Notes: a model not told the origin generated them from the sequence alone. Shown: positions 6,918-14,888, counted from the stretch's first letter. The stretch is 19,877 bases of DNA from Anaerolineae bacterium (GCA_021162125.1 JAGGZG010000132.1:1-19877), one strand, 5' to 3'. A program made the numbers and translations.

Positions 6918-7721
6918 ATGTCTGTGGGACAGTTGTGGAACGAGTTTTTTATCCAACCGATGATTTATGCTTCGCTCTGGCTGTATCAGCTTCTGGGCCA
7001 CAATTTTGCACTGGCGATCACGGTGCTGACCATTGCTGTGCGCCTGCTCACCCTGCCGCTCACCCTGCCCGCGCAGAAATCGGCTAAGAAGCAGCAGGAG
7101 CTCCAGCCTAAAATTCAGGCCCTTCAGAAGAAATACGCCAAGGACAAAGAACGCCAGAGCCAGGAGTTGATGAAGCTCTACAAGGAAGAGGGAATCAACC
7201 CCATGGGGGGCTGTCTACCGCTCCTCATCCAATTGCCGATCATCATGGCCTTCTACCAGTCCATTGCTAAAGTGCTGGCCGATACGCCGCTGGCGCTGTA
7301 CTCTCTGGCGGGCTTCGTCGCCGGTAACACGGCCATGACGTCGCTGATCCCTTTGAGCAGCAAATTCCTCTGGCTGAACTTGGCGCGTCCTGACCCACGG
7401 TACGTGCTACCGATCCTGGTGGTCTTTACCTCGTGGCTCCAGCAGAAGATAATGTCCCCCGGCGCTTCCACTGATCCTCAGGCAGCCTCGATGAACCAGA
7501 CGATGCAGGTAACCATGCCGTTGATGTTTGGATTTCTGACCATGCAGTGGCCCTCTGGCCTGGCAATTTATTTCGTCGTCACGAATATCGTCAGCATCAT
7601 CATCCAGGTCGTCATTGACATGCAGGGCGGTAAATCGTTCCGGGACGTGCTCCAAAACCTGTGGCCGCAGGCAGCGTCAGGTAAAAGAGCACAGGTTAAG
7701 GGGAGGAAAAAGAAGAAATGA
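6918..7721 (+). CDS. yidC: membrane protein insertase YidC/Oxa1
   Basis: YidC inserts and folds membrane proteins, alone or with SecYEG. The 267-residue form lacks the large periplasmic domain of Gram-negative YidC and matches the Oxa1/SpoIIIJ type. Visible features are the first core transmembrane segment with the conserved groove Arg (Arg42 in ITVLTIAVRLLTLPLT), a charged cytoplasmic hairpin (about 53-92), NPMGGCLPLLIQLPIIMAFY, later hydrophobic segments around 163-178 and 200-237, and a basic tail (GRKKKK) that could contact ribosomes. GGAGG at 6911-6915 is only 2 nt from the ATG at 6918 but 8 nt from an in-frame GTG at 6924, so the GTG may be the real start. The stop overlaps jag by 4 nt. 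Confidence 0.95.
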   Translation: MSVGQLWNEFFIQPMIYASLWLYQLLGHNFALAITVLTIAVRLLTLPLTLPAQKSAKKQQELQPKIQALQKKYAKDKERQSQELMKLYKEEGINPMGGCLPLLIQLPIIMAFYQSIAKVLADTPLALYSLAGFVAGNTAMTSLIPLSSKFLWLNLARPDPRYVLPILVVFTSWLQQKIMSPGASTDPQAASMNQTMQVTMPLMFGFLTMQWPSGLAIYFVVTNIVSIIIQVVIDMQGGKSFRDVLQNLWPQAASGKRAQVKGRKKKK

Positions 7722-8452
7722 CAGTGGACGAGAAAGTTACAATCGAGATACAAGCACCCACCGTTGAGGAAGCGATTAGCCGTGGTCTGGAGGAACTGCA
7801 CGCAGACCGCGATGAAGTGGAGATCGAAGTCCTGTACGAGGGTAGCCGGGGAGTTCTGGGCCTGGGAGCAAAAGAGGCTCACGTGCGGCTTACGTTGACT
7901 CCGAAGGAAAGCGAGGAGCCGGCAGAGGAGGACGAAGCGAGCAAAAGTGAGAACGAGGATGAAAAGGCGTACTCCCAGGAACGTCTTGAGCGGGTGGCCC
8001 AGGCGGCTCTGGAGGAACTTCTGGACAAGATGCAGGTCAAGGCGCAAGTGGTCATCCGTCGTGACGTGGAGACTCCTGCCCAGGAGGATGCTCCCCCCCT
8101 GATACTGGACGTGCTGGGCGACGATCTGGGGGTGCTGATTGGCCGGAGGGGTGAGACCCTGGCTGCTTTGCAGTACATCTCCCGTCTGATCGTCAGCCGG
8201 GAGATGCAACGCTGGGTGAACCTGGTGGTGGACGTGGAGCGTTACAAAGTGCGCCGCGAGCACTCTCTGCGCCAGTTGGCGGAACGGATGGCGGAACGGG
8301 TGGCCCTCAGCCATCAGCCCGTGGCCCTGGAGCCGATGCCTCCCCACGAGCGGCGCATCGTGCACATCGCCCTGCGCGACCATCCCATCGTCACCACCCA
8401 GAGCGTGGGCCAGGGTGACGCCCGTAAGGTGACCATCATCCCCCGCCAGTGA
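7718..8452 (+). CDS. jag: RNA-binding protein Jag/KhpB
   Basis: Jag (KhpB) is an RNA-binding protein linked to cell elongation and division in Firmicutes. This copy has the complete three-part plan: a Jag-N domain at about 1-60, an acidic low-complexity linker (62-85), a KH domain with GRRG (142-145), and a C-terminal R3H domain with Arg212-x3-His216 (about 180-243). The ATGA overlap with yidC shows translational coupling, and yidC-jag is a widely conserved pair. Length 244 is normal. Confidence 0.95.
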   Translation: MTVDEKVTIEIQAPTVEEAISRGLEELHADRDEVEIEVLYEGSRGVLGLGAKEAHVRLTLTPKESEEPAEEDEASKSENEDEKAYSQERLERVAQAALEELLDKMQVKAQVVIRRDVETPAQEDAPPLILDVLGDDLGVLIGRRGETLAALQYISRLIVSREMQRWVNLVVDVERYKVRREHSLRQLAERMAERVALSHQPVALEPMPPHERRIVHIALRDHPIVTTQSVGQGDARKVTIIPRQ

Positions 8453-8486
8453 GTGCGTGACCTGGTTGAGCCTTGAGGTGCGATGT

Positions 8487-8521
8487 AAGGTGCGACGTAC
8501 TTTGAAAGTGCGTCGCATCTT
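8487..8521. terminator. 17-bp hairpin after jag; palindromic repeat copy 2
   Basis: Positions 8487-8503 pair with 8505-8521 with only G-U differences, giving a very long hairpin with a minimal loop, 34 nt after the jag stop. The following ATTAAAG gives only a poor T-tract. It could end the rpmH-jag transcript, but the same 35-nt palindrome occurs at 4673-4707 in a divergent promoter region, so the sequence is a repeat rather than a dedicated terminator. Confidence 0.55.
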
Positions 8522-8542
8522 ATTAAAGAAGAACGAGGATAC

Positions 8543-9397
8543 ATGGTGAAAATTGAACCTGTGGATTACCTGGTCATCGGGCACGTCACGAAGGATGTGC
8601 TTAATGGCGACTTCACTGTGGGGGGTACGGCCACGTACTCAGCGTTGACGGCACGGAATTTCGGCTACCGGGTGGGGGTGGTGACCAGCGCTGCCCCGGA
8701 CCTCGACCTGGACAGCGTCCTGCAGGGCGTGGCCGTGGTGCGCCAGCCCTCTTCGGCGACGACGACTTTCCAGAACATCTACGTGGACGGCGCACGCCAG
8801 CAGTTCATCCGCGCCGTGGCCGATGACATCCGCGCGGAGAGCATTCCCCCCGCTTGGCGGCGTACACCCATCGTTCACGTGGGACCGGTGGCCCTGGAGT
8901 GTTGCGCCGCCGACCTGGTGCATCTGTTCGCGGGGACGTTGGTGGGCATGACCCCCCAGGGGTGGATGCGCCAATGGGACGATCAAGGGCGCGTCTCGCC
9001 CCGGTTGTTAACCGGCTCGGAGCACATCCTGCCTCTGGCGCGGGCGGTTATTCTCAGCGAGGAAGACGTGGGCGGCGACCTGTCGCTGGTGGAAAACTAC
9101 GCGCAACTGGTGGACATCCTGGTGCTGACAGCCGGCTGGAAGGGCTCGACGGTGTACCATGGTGGGCAGGTGCGACGTTTCCCGGCCCGCGACGTGCGCG
9201 AGGTAGATCCCACGGGTGCAGGCGACATCTTCGCCACCGCCTACCTGATCTGCCTTCACGAGACCGGCGACCCCTGGACGTCGGCACGCTTCGCCAATTG
9301 CGTCGCCTCCGGTTCGGTGGAGCGAGCGGGCCTGGCCAGCATCCCCACACCCCAGGAAATCGCCCGATGTCGGGCGCAAATACTCCATCCAAAGTAG
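8543..9397 (+). CDS. PfkB/ribokinase-family carbohydrate or nucleoside kinase
   Basis: ATP-dependent small-molecule kinase of the PfkB family, 284 residues. The N-terminal substrate-side motif is VGGTATYSALTARNFG. The C-terminal signature is DPTGAGDIFATAYL, with the catalytic base Asp in GAGD at 225-228. Substrate cannot be assigned: the GGTATYSA variant occurs in several branches, and no transporter or pathway gene is adjacent. GAGG just upstream of the ATG serves as ribosome-binding site. It sits between jag and parA, where many genomes have rsmG or mnmE/mnmG, so it may be an insertion into the ancestral order. Confidence 0.85.
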   Translation: MVKIEPVDYLVIGHVTKDVLNGDFTVGGTATYSALTARNFGYRVGVVTSAAPDLDLDSVLQGVAVVRQPSSATTTFQNIYVDGARQQFIRAVADDIRAESIPPAWRRTPIVHVGPVALECCAADLVHLFAGTLVGMTPQGWMRQWDDQGRVSPRLLTGSEHILPLARAVILSEEDVGGDLSLVENYAQLVDILVLTAGWKGSTVYHGGQVRRFPARDVREVDPTGAGDIFATAYLICLHETGDPWTSARFANCVASGSVERAGLASIPTPQEIARCRAQILHPK

Positions 9398-9435
9398 GTC
9401 GCGCTCTCAGCCCGGCGAAAGTGTGCAGCAGCGAC

Positions 9436-9616
9436 GGCGGGCTACGAGCCCAATGCTGCTAACTTTCTACATAATTCGTAATGCCAAGAGGAGTCCGCGC
9501 TCTCTAGCGCGGAAGGAGGTGGAACGGCGTTAGAGAACGCCTCCTCCTCGTAAATTGAATTTTGCCGCATTACAGGAACTTGTGAAAAGTTAGTGCCATT
9601 GGGCTACGAGCCCGCC
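9436..9616. mobile_element. MITE-like element with about 50-bp terminal inverted repeats
   Basis: The 181-bp segment begins GGCGGGCTACGAGCCC (9436-9451) and ends GGGCTACGAGCCCGCC (9601-9616). The similarity in inverted orientation extends inward through AATG, CTAACTTT and GTAATGC for about 50 bp. Between the ends are two perfect hairpins: TCCGCGCT/AGCGCGGA (9494-9513) and GGCGTT/AACGCC (9526-9541), bracketed by GAGGAG and CTCCTC. There is no protein-coding capacity and no clear target duplication. It could be a non-autonomous mobile element, a REP-like bundle, or a structured RNA. Its right end abuts parA. Confidence 0.6.
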
Positions 9617-9634
9617 CTACGAGGCCAAGGGTCC

Positions 9635-10474
9635 ATGACCAAGATCTACGCCTTCGCCAATCAAAAAGGTGGAGTCGGGAAAACGACCACCGCCGTCAAC
9701 CTGGGGGCTTATCTGGCTGCCAGCGGCCGGCGAGTGCTCGTGGTGGACGTGGATCCCCAGGCCAATGCCACGTCCAGCCTGGGTTTCGACAAAAACAGCC
9801 TATCCCTGTCCACCTACGACGCACTGATTAACCGCGTGCCCTGCTCCCAGATCATCGCGTCCACCAGATGGCAGCACCTGGAGTTGTTGCCCTCAGCCCC
9901 GGCATTGGCCGGCGCCGAGGTGGAGATGGTACACCTCCTGGCCCGCGAGCACTTGTTGCGCAAGGCGTTGGCCCCAATCGCCGACCACTACCATTACATT
10001 CTCATTGACTCCCCACCCTCCCTGGGATTGCTCACCGTCAATGCTCTCACTGCGGCAGCGGACGGAGTGATCATCCCCGTACAATGCGAGTACCTGGCTC
10101 TGGAGGGACTCACCGAACTGCTGCGCACGATCATGATGGTACGCGATAACCTGAACCCTCGCCTGTACGTGCGCGGTCTGCTGATGACCATGTACGATGG
10201 CCGCACCAATCTCTCCGCCCAGGTAGTGGCCGAGGTGCAACGTCACTTCAAAGATAGGGTTTTTCGGACGATCATCCCCCGCAGTGTTCGCCTGAGCGAA
10301 GCGCCCAGCTACGGTGAACCCATCCTGGCCTACGCCCCCCGCTCCAGCGGCGGATTGGCCTACCAAGCGTTCGCCCAGGAGTTGTTGAACGGCGACGAGG
10401 GGCAAGGTACAGCGAGAGTGGGGGGCAAAGGGCCACAACGGGCTCCAACTGTGGCCCGGCGACAGGAGGTGTGA
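9635..10474 (+). CDS. parA: chromosome-partitioning ATPase ParA (Soj)
   Basis: ParA is the ATPase that, with ParB, moves and orients the replicated origin region. The 279-residue protein starts MTKIYAFANQ, followed by the deviant Walker A box KGGVGKTTTAVNLG (from residue 11). It has VVDVDPQANATSSLG (Walker A'-type switch) and ILIDSPPSLGLLTVNAL (Walker B region). The ATG at 9635 matches family N-termini. An in-frame GTG at 9593 would lie inside the inverted-repeat element and is rejected. GAGG (9621-9624) is the likely ribosome-binding site. It is followed immediately by parB. The C-terminal 20 residues are Gly/Arg-rich and probably disordered. Confidence 0.95.
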   Translation: MTKIYAFANQKGGVGKTTTAVNLGAYLAASGRRVLVVDVDPQANATSSLGFDKNSLSLSTYDALINRVPCSQIIASTRWQHLELLPSAPALAGAEVEMVHLLAREHLLRKALAPIADHYHYILIDSPPSLGLLTVNALTAAADGVIIPVQCEYLALEGLTELLRTIMMVRDNLNPRLYVRGLLMTMYDGRTNLSAQVVAEVQRHFKDRVFRTIIPRSVRLSEAPSYGEPILAYAPRSSGGLAYQAFAQELLNGDEGQGTARVGGKGPQRAPTVARRQEV

Positions 10475-10476
10475 GC

Positions 10477-11337
10477 ATGACCAGGAAACGCGGTCTTGGA
10501 AAAGGGCTGGAGGCTCTCATCCCCGTAGCCTCTGGCGAGCGTCCAACCGGCCTGACCGAGGTCTCCGTGGACGACATCGCGCCCAATCCCATGCAGCCCC
10601 GCCAAACGCTGGATCCGGAATCCCTGGAAGAATTGGCCGCCTCCATCCGTGAGCACGGCCTCATCCAACCGCTGATCGTCAGCAGCACGATGCCGGGCAT
10701 GAGCAGCACGCCCTATCAGCTCATCGCCGGGGAGCGACGGCTGGAGGCCGCCAAGCTGGCCGGGTTGTCCACCGTGCCGGTTATCGTTAAAGAGGCCACG
10801 TCCCAGGAGATGCTGGCCCTGGCTCTGGTGGAAAACATCCAGCGGGCCGACCTCAATCCCCTGGAGGAAGCGAATGCCTACCGCCAGCTTATGGACGAAT
10901 TCGGGCTGACCCAGGAGCAAGTGGCGGCCCAGGTGGGCAAAAGTCGCGCGGCTGTGGCCAACACGGTACGCCTGTTGCGTTTACCGGCGGCGGTGAAATC
11001 GGCCCTGGCCGGCGGCCAGATCAGCGAAGGGCACGCCCGGGCCTTGCTGGGCCTGGACGAGGAGGAAGCACAGCTCCGGGCGCTCAAAACGGTCATCAAG
11101 CAGCGCCTGAACGTGCGCCAGACCGAGGAATTGGTGCGCCGGATGCTGGCCAACCCTCAGCCACGTCAGGAAAAAGTTGCTTCTCCAGAGACCGAAGCGC
11201 TGGAGCGGAGGTTCCGCGAGCGGCTGGGCACCAAAGTGCGCCTCTTCCGCAGCAAACGCGGCGGCAAGCTGGTCATTCACTTCTACTCTGAGGAGGAGCT
11301 CCAGGCCATCTACGACGTGATCGTGGGTGAGGAGTAG
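10477..11337 (+). CDS. parB: chromosome-partitioning protein ParB (Spo0J)
   Basis: ParB binds parS sites and spreads as a CTP-dependent clamp. The 286-residue protein has the N-terminal ParA-stimulating peptide (KRGLGKGLEALIP), the ParB/Srx CTPase box with NPMQPR (37-42) and GERR (85-88), a KorB-type helix-turn-helix around 144-166 (LTQEQVAAQVGKSRAAVANT), and a C-terminal dimerisation region. AGGAGG (10464-10469) lies 7 nt before the ATG at 10477. A GTG at 10471 overlapping the parA stop is less likely. No 16-bp parS palindrome is evident by eye in the window. Confidence 0.95.
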   Translation: MTRKRGLGKGLEALIPVASGERPTGLTEVSVDDIAPNPMQPRQTLDPESLEELAASIREHGLIQPLIVSSTMPGMSSTPYQLIAGERRLEAAKLAGLSTVPVIVKEATSQEMLALALVENIQRADLNPLEEANAYRQLMDEFGLTQEQVAAQVGKSRAAVANTVRLLRLPAAVKSALAGGQISEGHARALLGLDEEEAQLRALKTVIKQRLNVRQTEELVRRMLANPQPRQEKVASPETEALERRFRERLGTKVRLFRSKRGGKLVIHFYSEEELQAIYDVIVGEE

Positions 11338-11349
11338 GCAGGTTGTGAC

Positions 11350-11378
11350 TTGAACGATTTCTCCATTCGTGGTATAAT
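11350..11378 (+). promoter_or_regulatory. promoter for tRNA-Ser
   Basis: TTGAAC (11350-11355) and TATAAT (11373-11378) are 17 bp apart, placing the transcription start near 11385, only about 7 nt before the mature tRNA 5' end. A run of T follows the -10. Confidence 0.75.
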
Positions 11379-11391
11379 GTTTTTTGTTCCC

Positions 11392-11479
11392 GGAAGGGTG
11401 CTGGAGTGGACGATCAGGCGCGCCTGGAGAGCGCGTGTGCAGCAATGCACCGTGGGTTCGAATCCCACCCCTTCCGCCA
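11392..11479 (+). tRNA. tRNA-Ser (anticodon GGA)
   Basis: The acceptor stem GGAAGGG (11392-11398) pairs with CCCTTCC, followed by discriminator G and an encoded CCA (to 11479). The anticodon arm has the loop CTGGAGA on a CGCGC/GCGCG stem, giving anticodon GGA, which reads UCC and UCU. A long variable arm (TGTGCA-GCAA-TGCAC) is the class II feature of serine tRNAs. The T arm is GTGGG-TTCGAAT-CCCAC. Length is 88 nt with CCA. Confidence 0.95.
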
Positions 11480-11485
11480 GTGACG

Positions 11486-11556
11486 AATCCACGGTAACGC
11501 TTGCGGGCTTGCGCAGCGAATGTCCATCCTGTGCAAGCCCTGCTTGTCCGTGGATT
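11486..11556 (+). terminator. long hairpin between tRNA-Ser and SRP RNA
   Basis: Outer arms AATCCACGG (11486-11494) and CCGTGGATT (11548-11556) enclose a second stem, GGGCTTGCGCAG (11505-11516) with CTGTGCAAGCCC (11529-11540). A T-rich stretch follows (about 11561-11565). It could terminate the tRNA-Ser transcript or help 3' processing. The outer right arm overlaps the -35 element of the SRP RNA promoter. Confidence 0.5.
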
Positions 11557-11584
11557 TGACTTTTTGCCCCACCTGGGGTAACAT
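11556..11584 (+). promoter_or_regulatory. promoter for SRP RNA
   Basis: TTGACT (11556-11561) and TAACAT (11579-11584) are 17 bp apart. The predicted start, about 11591, coincides with the 5' end of the SRP RNA fold. Confidence 0.6.
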
Positions 11585-11590
11585 TGACTT

Positions 11591-11862
11591 CGGTCGTGCT
11601 AGACGGGGAGCTAGCGGTGCCCTGTACCCGCAACCCGCTATAGCGGGGTCGAATTCCCCCTCGAGGGCCAGCGTCCCTGAAACTACCGGAGTCAGGCGGT
11701 GCAGAAGATTGGGTCCTGCGCGGCAGGAGCCTGTGAACCCCGCCAGGTCCGGAAGGAAGCAACGGTAAGCAGTCACTCCTGGGTGCCGCAGGGGTGCCTG
11801 GTCGGAGCTGGCTGGCTCTGGCAAGTCAGGCGACCTGGTTCGACGGGGGGTGCACGACCACC
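11591..11862 (+). ncRNA. ffs: signal recognition particle RNA, large bacterial type
   Basis: SRP RNA scaffolds Ffh and targets membrane and secreted proteins. The 5' part contains the Alu-domain sequence GGTGCCCTGTACCCGCAA, closely like the Bacillus scRNA. The S-domain apex CAGGTCCGGAAGGAAGCA carries the GGAA tetraloop (11751-11754). The later stretch GGTGCCGCAGGGGTGCCTGG matches the 3' side of helix 5. The ends pair: GGTCGTGC (11592-11599) with GCACGACC (11852-11859), giving about 270 nt. This is the long form with an Alu domain, not the 114-nt E. coli 4.5S form. Exact ends are estimated by base-pairing. Confidence 0.92.
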
Positions 11863-11878
11863 TTTTGATTCATCTGCG

Positions 11879-11909
11879 GGGCTGGTCACTGGGGCCAGCC
11901 CTTTTCTTT
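11879..11909 (+). terminator. intrinsic terminator after SRP RNA
   Basis: GGGCTGG (11879-11885) pairs with CCAGCCC (11895-11901), followed by TTTTCTTT. This is a standard Rho-independent terminator 17 nt downstream of the SRP RNA end. An earlier TTTT at 11863-11866 directly follows the closing helix of the RNA. Confidence 0.75.
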
Positions 11910-11922
11910 GGGAGAGAGGTAA

Positions 11923-13176
11923 GTGGTAGGGGAGCAGCGGGTGGCGGTGGTCGGTGGCGGTGCGGCCGGGATGATGGCCGCCTGCCGGGCTGCCGGACTG
12001 GGGGCCCAGGTGTGGCTTCTGGAGAAGACAGATCGGCTGGGCAAAAAACTGCGCCTCAGCGGGAAAGGTCGCTGCAACCTGACCAACGTCGCCGATCTCC
12101 GAACTTTCATTGACCATTTCGGGGCCACCGGCCCTTTCCTTTACGGCGCGTTCAGCCGTTTTTTCAACGAAGACCTACGCGCATTCTTTGCAGAGCGGGG
12201 TGTGCCCACTGTAGTCGAGCGCGGTGGGCGGGTGTTCCCCGCCAGCGGTGATGCCCATCAGGTGGCCGAGGCTCTGGTCACGGAACTGCGTCACCTGGGC
12301 GTGCGCATCTGCCTGCGGACGGCGGCCAGCGCGCTGGTGGTTGAACACGGGCGCGTCCGGGGTTTGCGCACCGGCTCGGGGGAAGAGATTGTCGCCGGAG
12401 CGGTGATTGTGGCCACGGGCGGAGCCTCGTACCCGCGCACCGGCTCCACCGGCGATGGCTACCGTCTGACAGAGAGCGTGGGACACACGGTAGTTCCCAT
12501 CCGCCCGGCCCTGGTACCTCTGGTGACCGGCGGTGACCTGGCTCCCCGGCTGCAAGGGCTCAGCCTGCGCAACGTGGAAGCCCGTCTGTTGCTGGATGGG
12601 CGGGAGATTGGCCGCGAGTTCGGGGAGATGCTCTTCACCCACGATGGAGTGTCTGGCCCCATCGTCCTCACCCTCAGCGGGCGGGCAGTAGATGCCCTGG
12701 GCCAGGGTTGGTTGGAGCTGAGCATCAATCTCAAACCAGCACTTTCCGAAGAACAGTTGGATCGGCGGCTGCTCCGCGATCTTGATCAGTACGGCAGACG
12801 GACTTTTCGAGCCATTCTCAAGGGATTGTTGCCGCGCAAGCTCGTGGACCCTTTCGCCGCGCTGGCCGGCATTCCAGGCGACAAGCCTGCTCACCAGATC
12901 ACCGCTGACGAGCGGGCCCGCGTGCGGACGTTGCTTCAGGACCTGCGACTGGTCATCACCGGACACCATCCCCTGGCCGAGGCGATTATTACGGCGGGCG
13001 GGGTGGACACACGGGAAATAAACCCGAGGACGATGGAATCGCGGCTGGTGCGCGGGCTGTACTTCTGCGGTGAGGTGTTGGATGTCCAGGCCGATACCGG
13101 AGGGTATAACCTCCAGGCGGCCTTCTCCACCGGCTGGCTGGCCGGGGAATCGGCGGCGCGGGCGATGACTGAGTAG
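11923..13176 (+). CDS. HI0933/YhiN-family FAD-dependent oxidoreductase
   Basis: The 417-residue flavoprotein opens with a Rossmann FAD-binding motif VAVVGGGAAGMMAA (residues 7-20). It continues with the family hallmark GKKLRLSGKGRCNLTN, an ATGGASYPRTGSTGDGY loop, and the C-terminal ITAGGVDTREINPRTMES ... GLYFCGEVLDVQADTGGYNLQ block. This family (also called BaiN-like, TIGR00275) is widespread. Most members have no proven substrate, so no reaction is claimed. The start is uncertain: GTG at 11923 has GGAGAGAGG very close upstream, while an in-frame GTG at 11941 follows GGGGAG by 6 nt and would begin at the Rossmann strand. It lies 14 nt after the SRP terminator. Confidence 0.88.
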   Translation: MVGEQRVAVVGGGAAGMMAACRAAGLGAQVWLLEKTDRLGKKLRLSGKGRCNLTNVADLRTFIDHFGATGPFLYGAFSRFFNEDLRAFFAERGVPTVVERGGRVFPASGDAHQVAEALVTELRHLGVRICLRTAASALVVEHGRVRGLRTGSGEEIVAGAVIVATGGASYPRTGSTGDGYRLTESVGHTVVPIRPALVPLVTGGDLAPRLQGLSLRNVEARLLLDGREIGREFGEMLFTHDGVSGPIVLTLSGRAVDALGQGWLELSINLKPALSEEQLDRRLLRDLDQYGRRTFRAILKGLLPRKLVDPFAALAGIPGDKPAHQITADERARVRTLLQDLRLVITGHHPLAEAIITAGGVDTREINPRTMESRLVRGLYFCGEVLDVQADTGGYNLQAAFSTGWLAGESAARAMTE

Positions 13177-13204
13177 TACCACGCCGATAGTTTGAGGAAA
13201 GCGA

Positions 13205-14767
13205 TTGAGCGCTGAATCTGTCCCAGCAAAACCATACATCCGCCCCGGGCCGCGCACGTTTGTGCGCAGCCTGCTTCACTGGCGGCCCAAAACTGGCCTG
13301 TGGGCACTGCTCGTCATTCTGGCCCTGGGCAGTCTGCTCACAGCGGGCTATCTGCGCACCGGCGAAACGATCACCGTAGTGGTCAATGGCCTTCCCCGTC
13401 CGGTGCGCACTCATCAGACCACGGTGGGCGACCTTTTGTGTGAGATGGGGATCGTACTTCAACCGGAGGACATCGTCCAACCCGCGCCCGACACCCCATT
13501 GCACTCCGGACAGGTTGTGCTGGTACGTCAGGCGCGGGCGGTGAGCATCCAGGCCGACGGGCGCACCATCTCGCTGCGCACTCACGAGCAATCCGTGGCC
13601 GCGATCCTGCAGCAGGCGGGCGTGAGTGTGGGCTCCTACGATCGAGTGATGGTGGATGGCCGCGAGGTGAACCTGGCTCCTGACACCGAGGCGACGACAT
13701 CGTCGCCCCGGGCCGTCAGCGGCCGGGGTGTGGGCCGGGCTTCCATGCTATCCGGGTCACCTGGTGATCTCCCGCCGCTCCAGATCGCAGTACGCCGGGC
13801 CATGCCCCTCTACCTGAGCGACGATGGGGCTACATCCATACTCTACACCACCCTGCCCACCGTGGGCGAGGCCCTCCGGGCCGAGGGCATCACTCTCTAC
13901 CTGGGCGACGAGGTACATCCCAGCCTGGGCAGCCGCGTGTCCAGTGGGATGCGAGTTTACATCCAGCGGGCCAGGCCGGTGGAGATCACGGTGGACGGGC
14001 GGACTATCAGAAGCCGCACCCGCCGCCAGACCGTCGCCGAGGTGCTGGCCGAGCAGGGGATCACCCTGATGGGGCGCGATTACGTCGAGCCCGACCTGAC
14101 CGCGCCTGTGACTGACGACATGCGCATCCGCGTGGTGCGCGTGCAAGAAACCACTGTCATTGAGCAGGAGCCCATCCCCTTCGAAACGGCCTGGCAGCCC
14201 GATGCGGAGATGGAGCTTGATCAGCGGCAGTTGGTGCAGGAAGGGGCCGATGGAGTACACCGTAGTCGGCTGCGGGTGATCTATCACGACGGGCGCGAGG
14301 TCAGTCGCACACTGGAGGATGAGTGGGTGGCCGTGGAGCCCACCACCAGGATCATTGCCTACGGCACCAAAATCGTCATCCGCGACCTAGAGACCCCTGA
14401 TGGCACGTTCCAGTACTGGCGCAAGATTCGTATGCTGGCCACCGCATACACCGAGGCTACTTGTGGCAAGGACCCAGACCATCCTTATTACGGTATCACT
14501 TATCTGGGATGGAGGATGCATCGTGGGATTGTGGCCGTGGATCCCCGGGTGATCAACCTACGCTCCAGGGTGTACGTTTTTGGCTACGGTGAAGGAGTGG
14601 CCGGGGATACTGGTGGGGCGATCAAGGGACATCGCATTGATCTGGGATACGACGTGGACGATTACGTGCCGTGGTACCGCTGGGTGAACGTGTACGTGCT
14701 CACCCCGGTGCCGCCCGCCAACCGTATCCACTGGATATTGCCCAACTGGCCACGAGAGCGCAGGTGA
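13205..14767 (+). CDS. YabE-like DUF348/G5/3D-domain cell-wall protein
   Basis: The 520-residue protein has one transmembrane or signal-anchor segment (about 32-50). About four DUF348 units (VVVNGLPRPVRTHQTTVGDLL is the first) and a G5 domain (about 320-395) follow, and a C-terminal 3D domain (about 415-485) has AYTEATC and DTGGAIKGHRIDLGYD. The 3D fold is a double-psi barrel related to MltA lytic transglycosylases, with the conserved Asp at 468 in DTGG. It is probably an extracytoplasmic peptidoglycan-acting or resuscitation-type enzyme like B. subtilis YabE. Its position just before rsmA/ksgA parallels yabE-rnmV-ksgA in Bacillus. The TTG start is chosen because GAGGA (13194-13198) lies 6 nt upstream and no suitable ATG exists. 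Confidence 0.88.
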   Translation: MSAESVPAKPYIRPGPRTFVRSLLHWRPKTGLWALLVILALGSLLTAGYLRTGETITVVVNGLPRPVRTHQTTVGDLLCEMGIVLQPEDIVQPAPDTPLHSGQVVLVRQARAVSIQADGRTISLRTHEQSVAAILQQAGVSVGSYDRVMVDGREVNLAPDTEATTSSPRAVSGRGVGRASMLSGSPGDLPPLQIAVRRAMPLYLSDDGATSILYTTLPTVGEALRAEGITLYLGDEVHPSLGSRVSSGMRVYIQRARPVEITVDGRTIRSRTRRQTVAEVLAEQGITLMGRDYVEPDLTAPVTDDMRIRVVRVQETTVIEQEPIPFETAWQPDAEMELDQRQLVQEGADGVHRSRLRVIYHDGREVSRTLEDEWVAVEPTTRIIAYGTKIVIRDLETPDGTFQYWRKIRMLATAYTEATCGKDPDHPYYGITYLGWRMHRGIVAVDPRVINLRSRVYVFGYGEGVAGDTGGAIKGHRIDLGYDVDDYVPWYRWVNVYVLTPVPPANRIHWILPNWPRERR

Positions 14768-14840
14768 GCGAGCATATACTGAGCGTGTGAGAAGCGTGAA
14801 CATAGTCCCCTGTTTAACGTCCCTTTGCCTGCCGGTAAGC

Positions 14841-14888
14841 CGTGATGCGTAAAACGTGATTCGTGAGGGCCACGATTCACGCTTCACG
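14841..14888. repeat. GCGTGA-type inverted repeat upstream of rsmA
   Basis: GTGATTCGTG (14856-14865) pairs with CACGATTCAC (14871-14880) with one mismatch. The similarity extends outward with a small bulge (CGTGATGCGT at 14841-14850 against GCTTCACG at 14881-14888). GCGTGA-like words also occur at 14782-14800. The palindrome overlaps an in-frame GTG at 14863 that would extend rsmA, which argues against that longer start. Confidence 0.5.

Noticed and set aside
7568..8584. 338-codon minus-strand frame opposite yidC/jag
   Set aside because: It runs antisense to two firmly identified genes; His/Gln-rich composition is typical of an antisense shadow.
8873..8889. parS-like CACGTG core near GTTCACGTGGGAC
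   Set aside because: Only the central bases match the parS consensus, and it lies within the kinase gene.
9593..9634. Upstream GTG start for parA
   Set aside because: The 14 extra codons would be encoded by the terminal inverted repeat; ParA proteins begin at the ATG at 9635.
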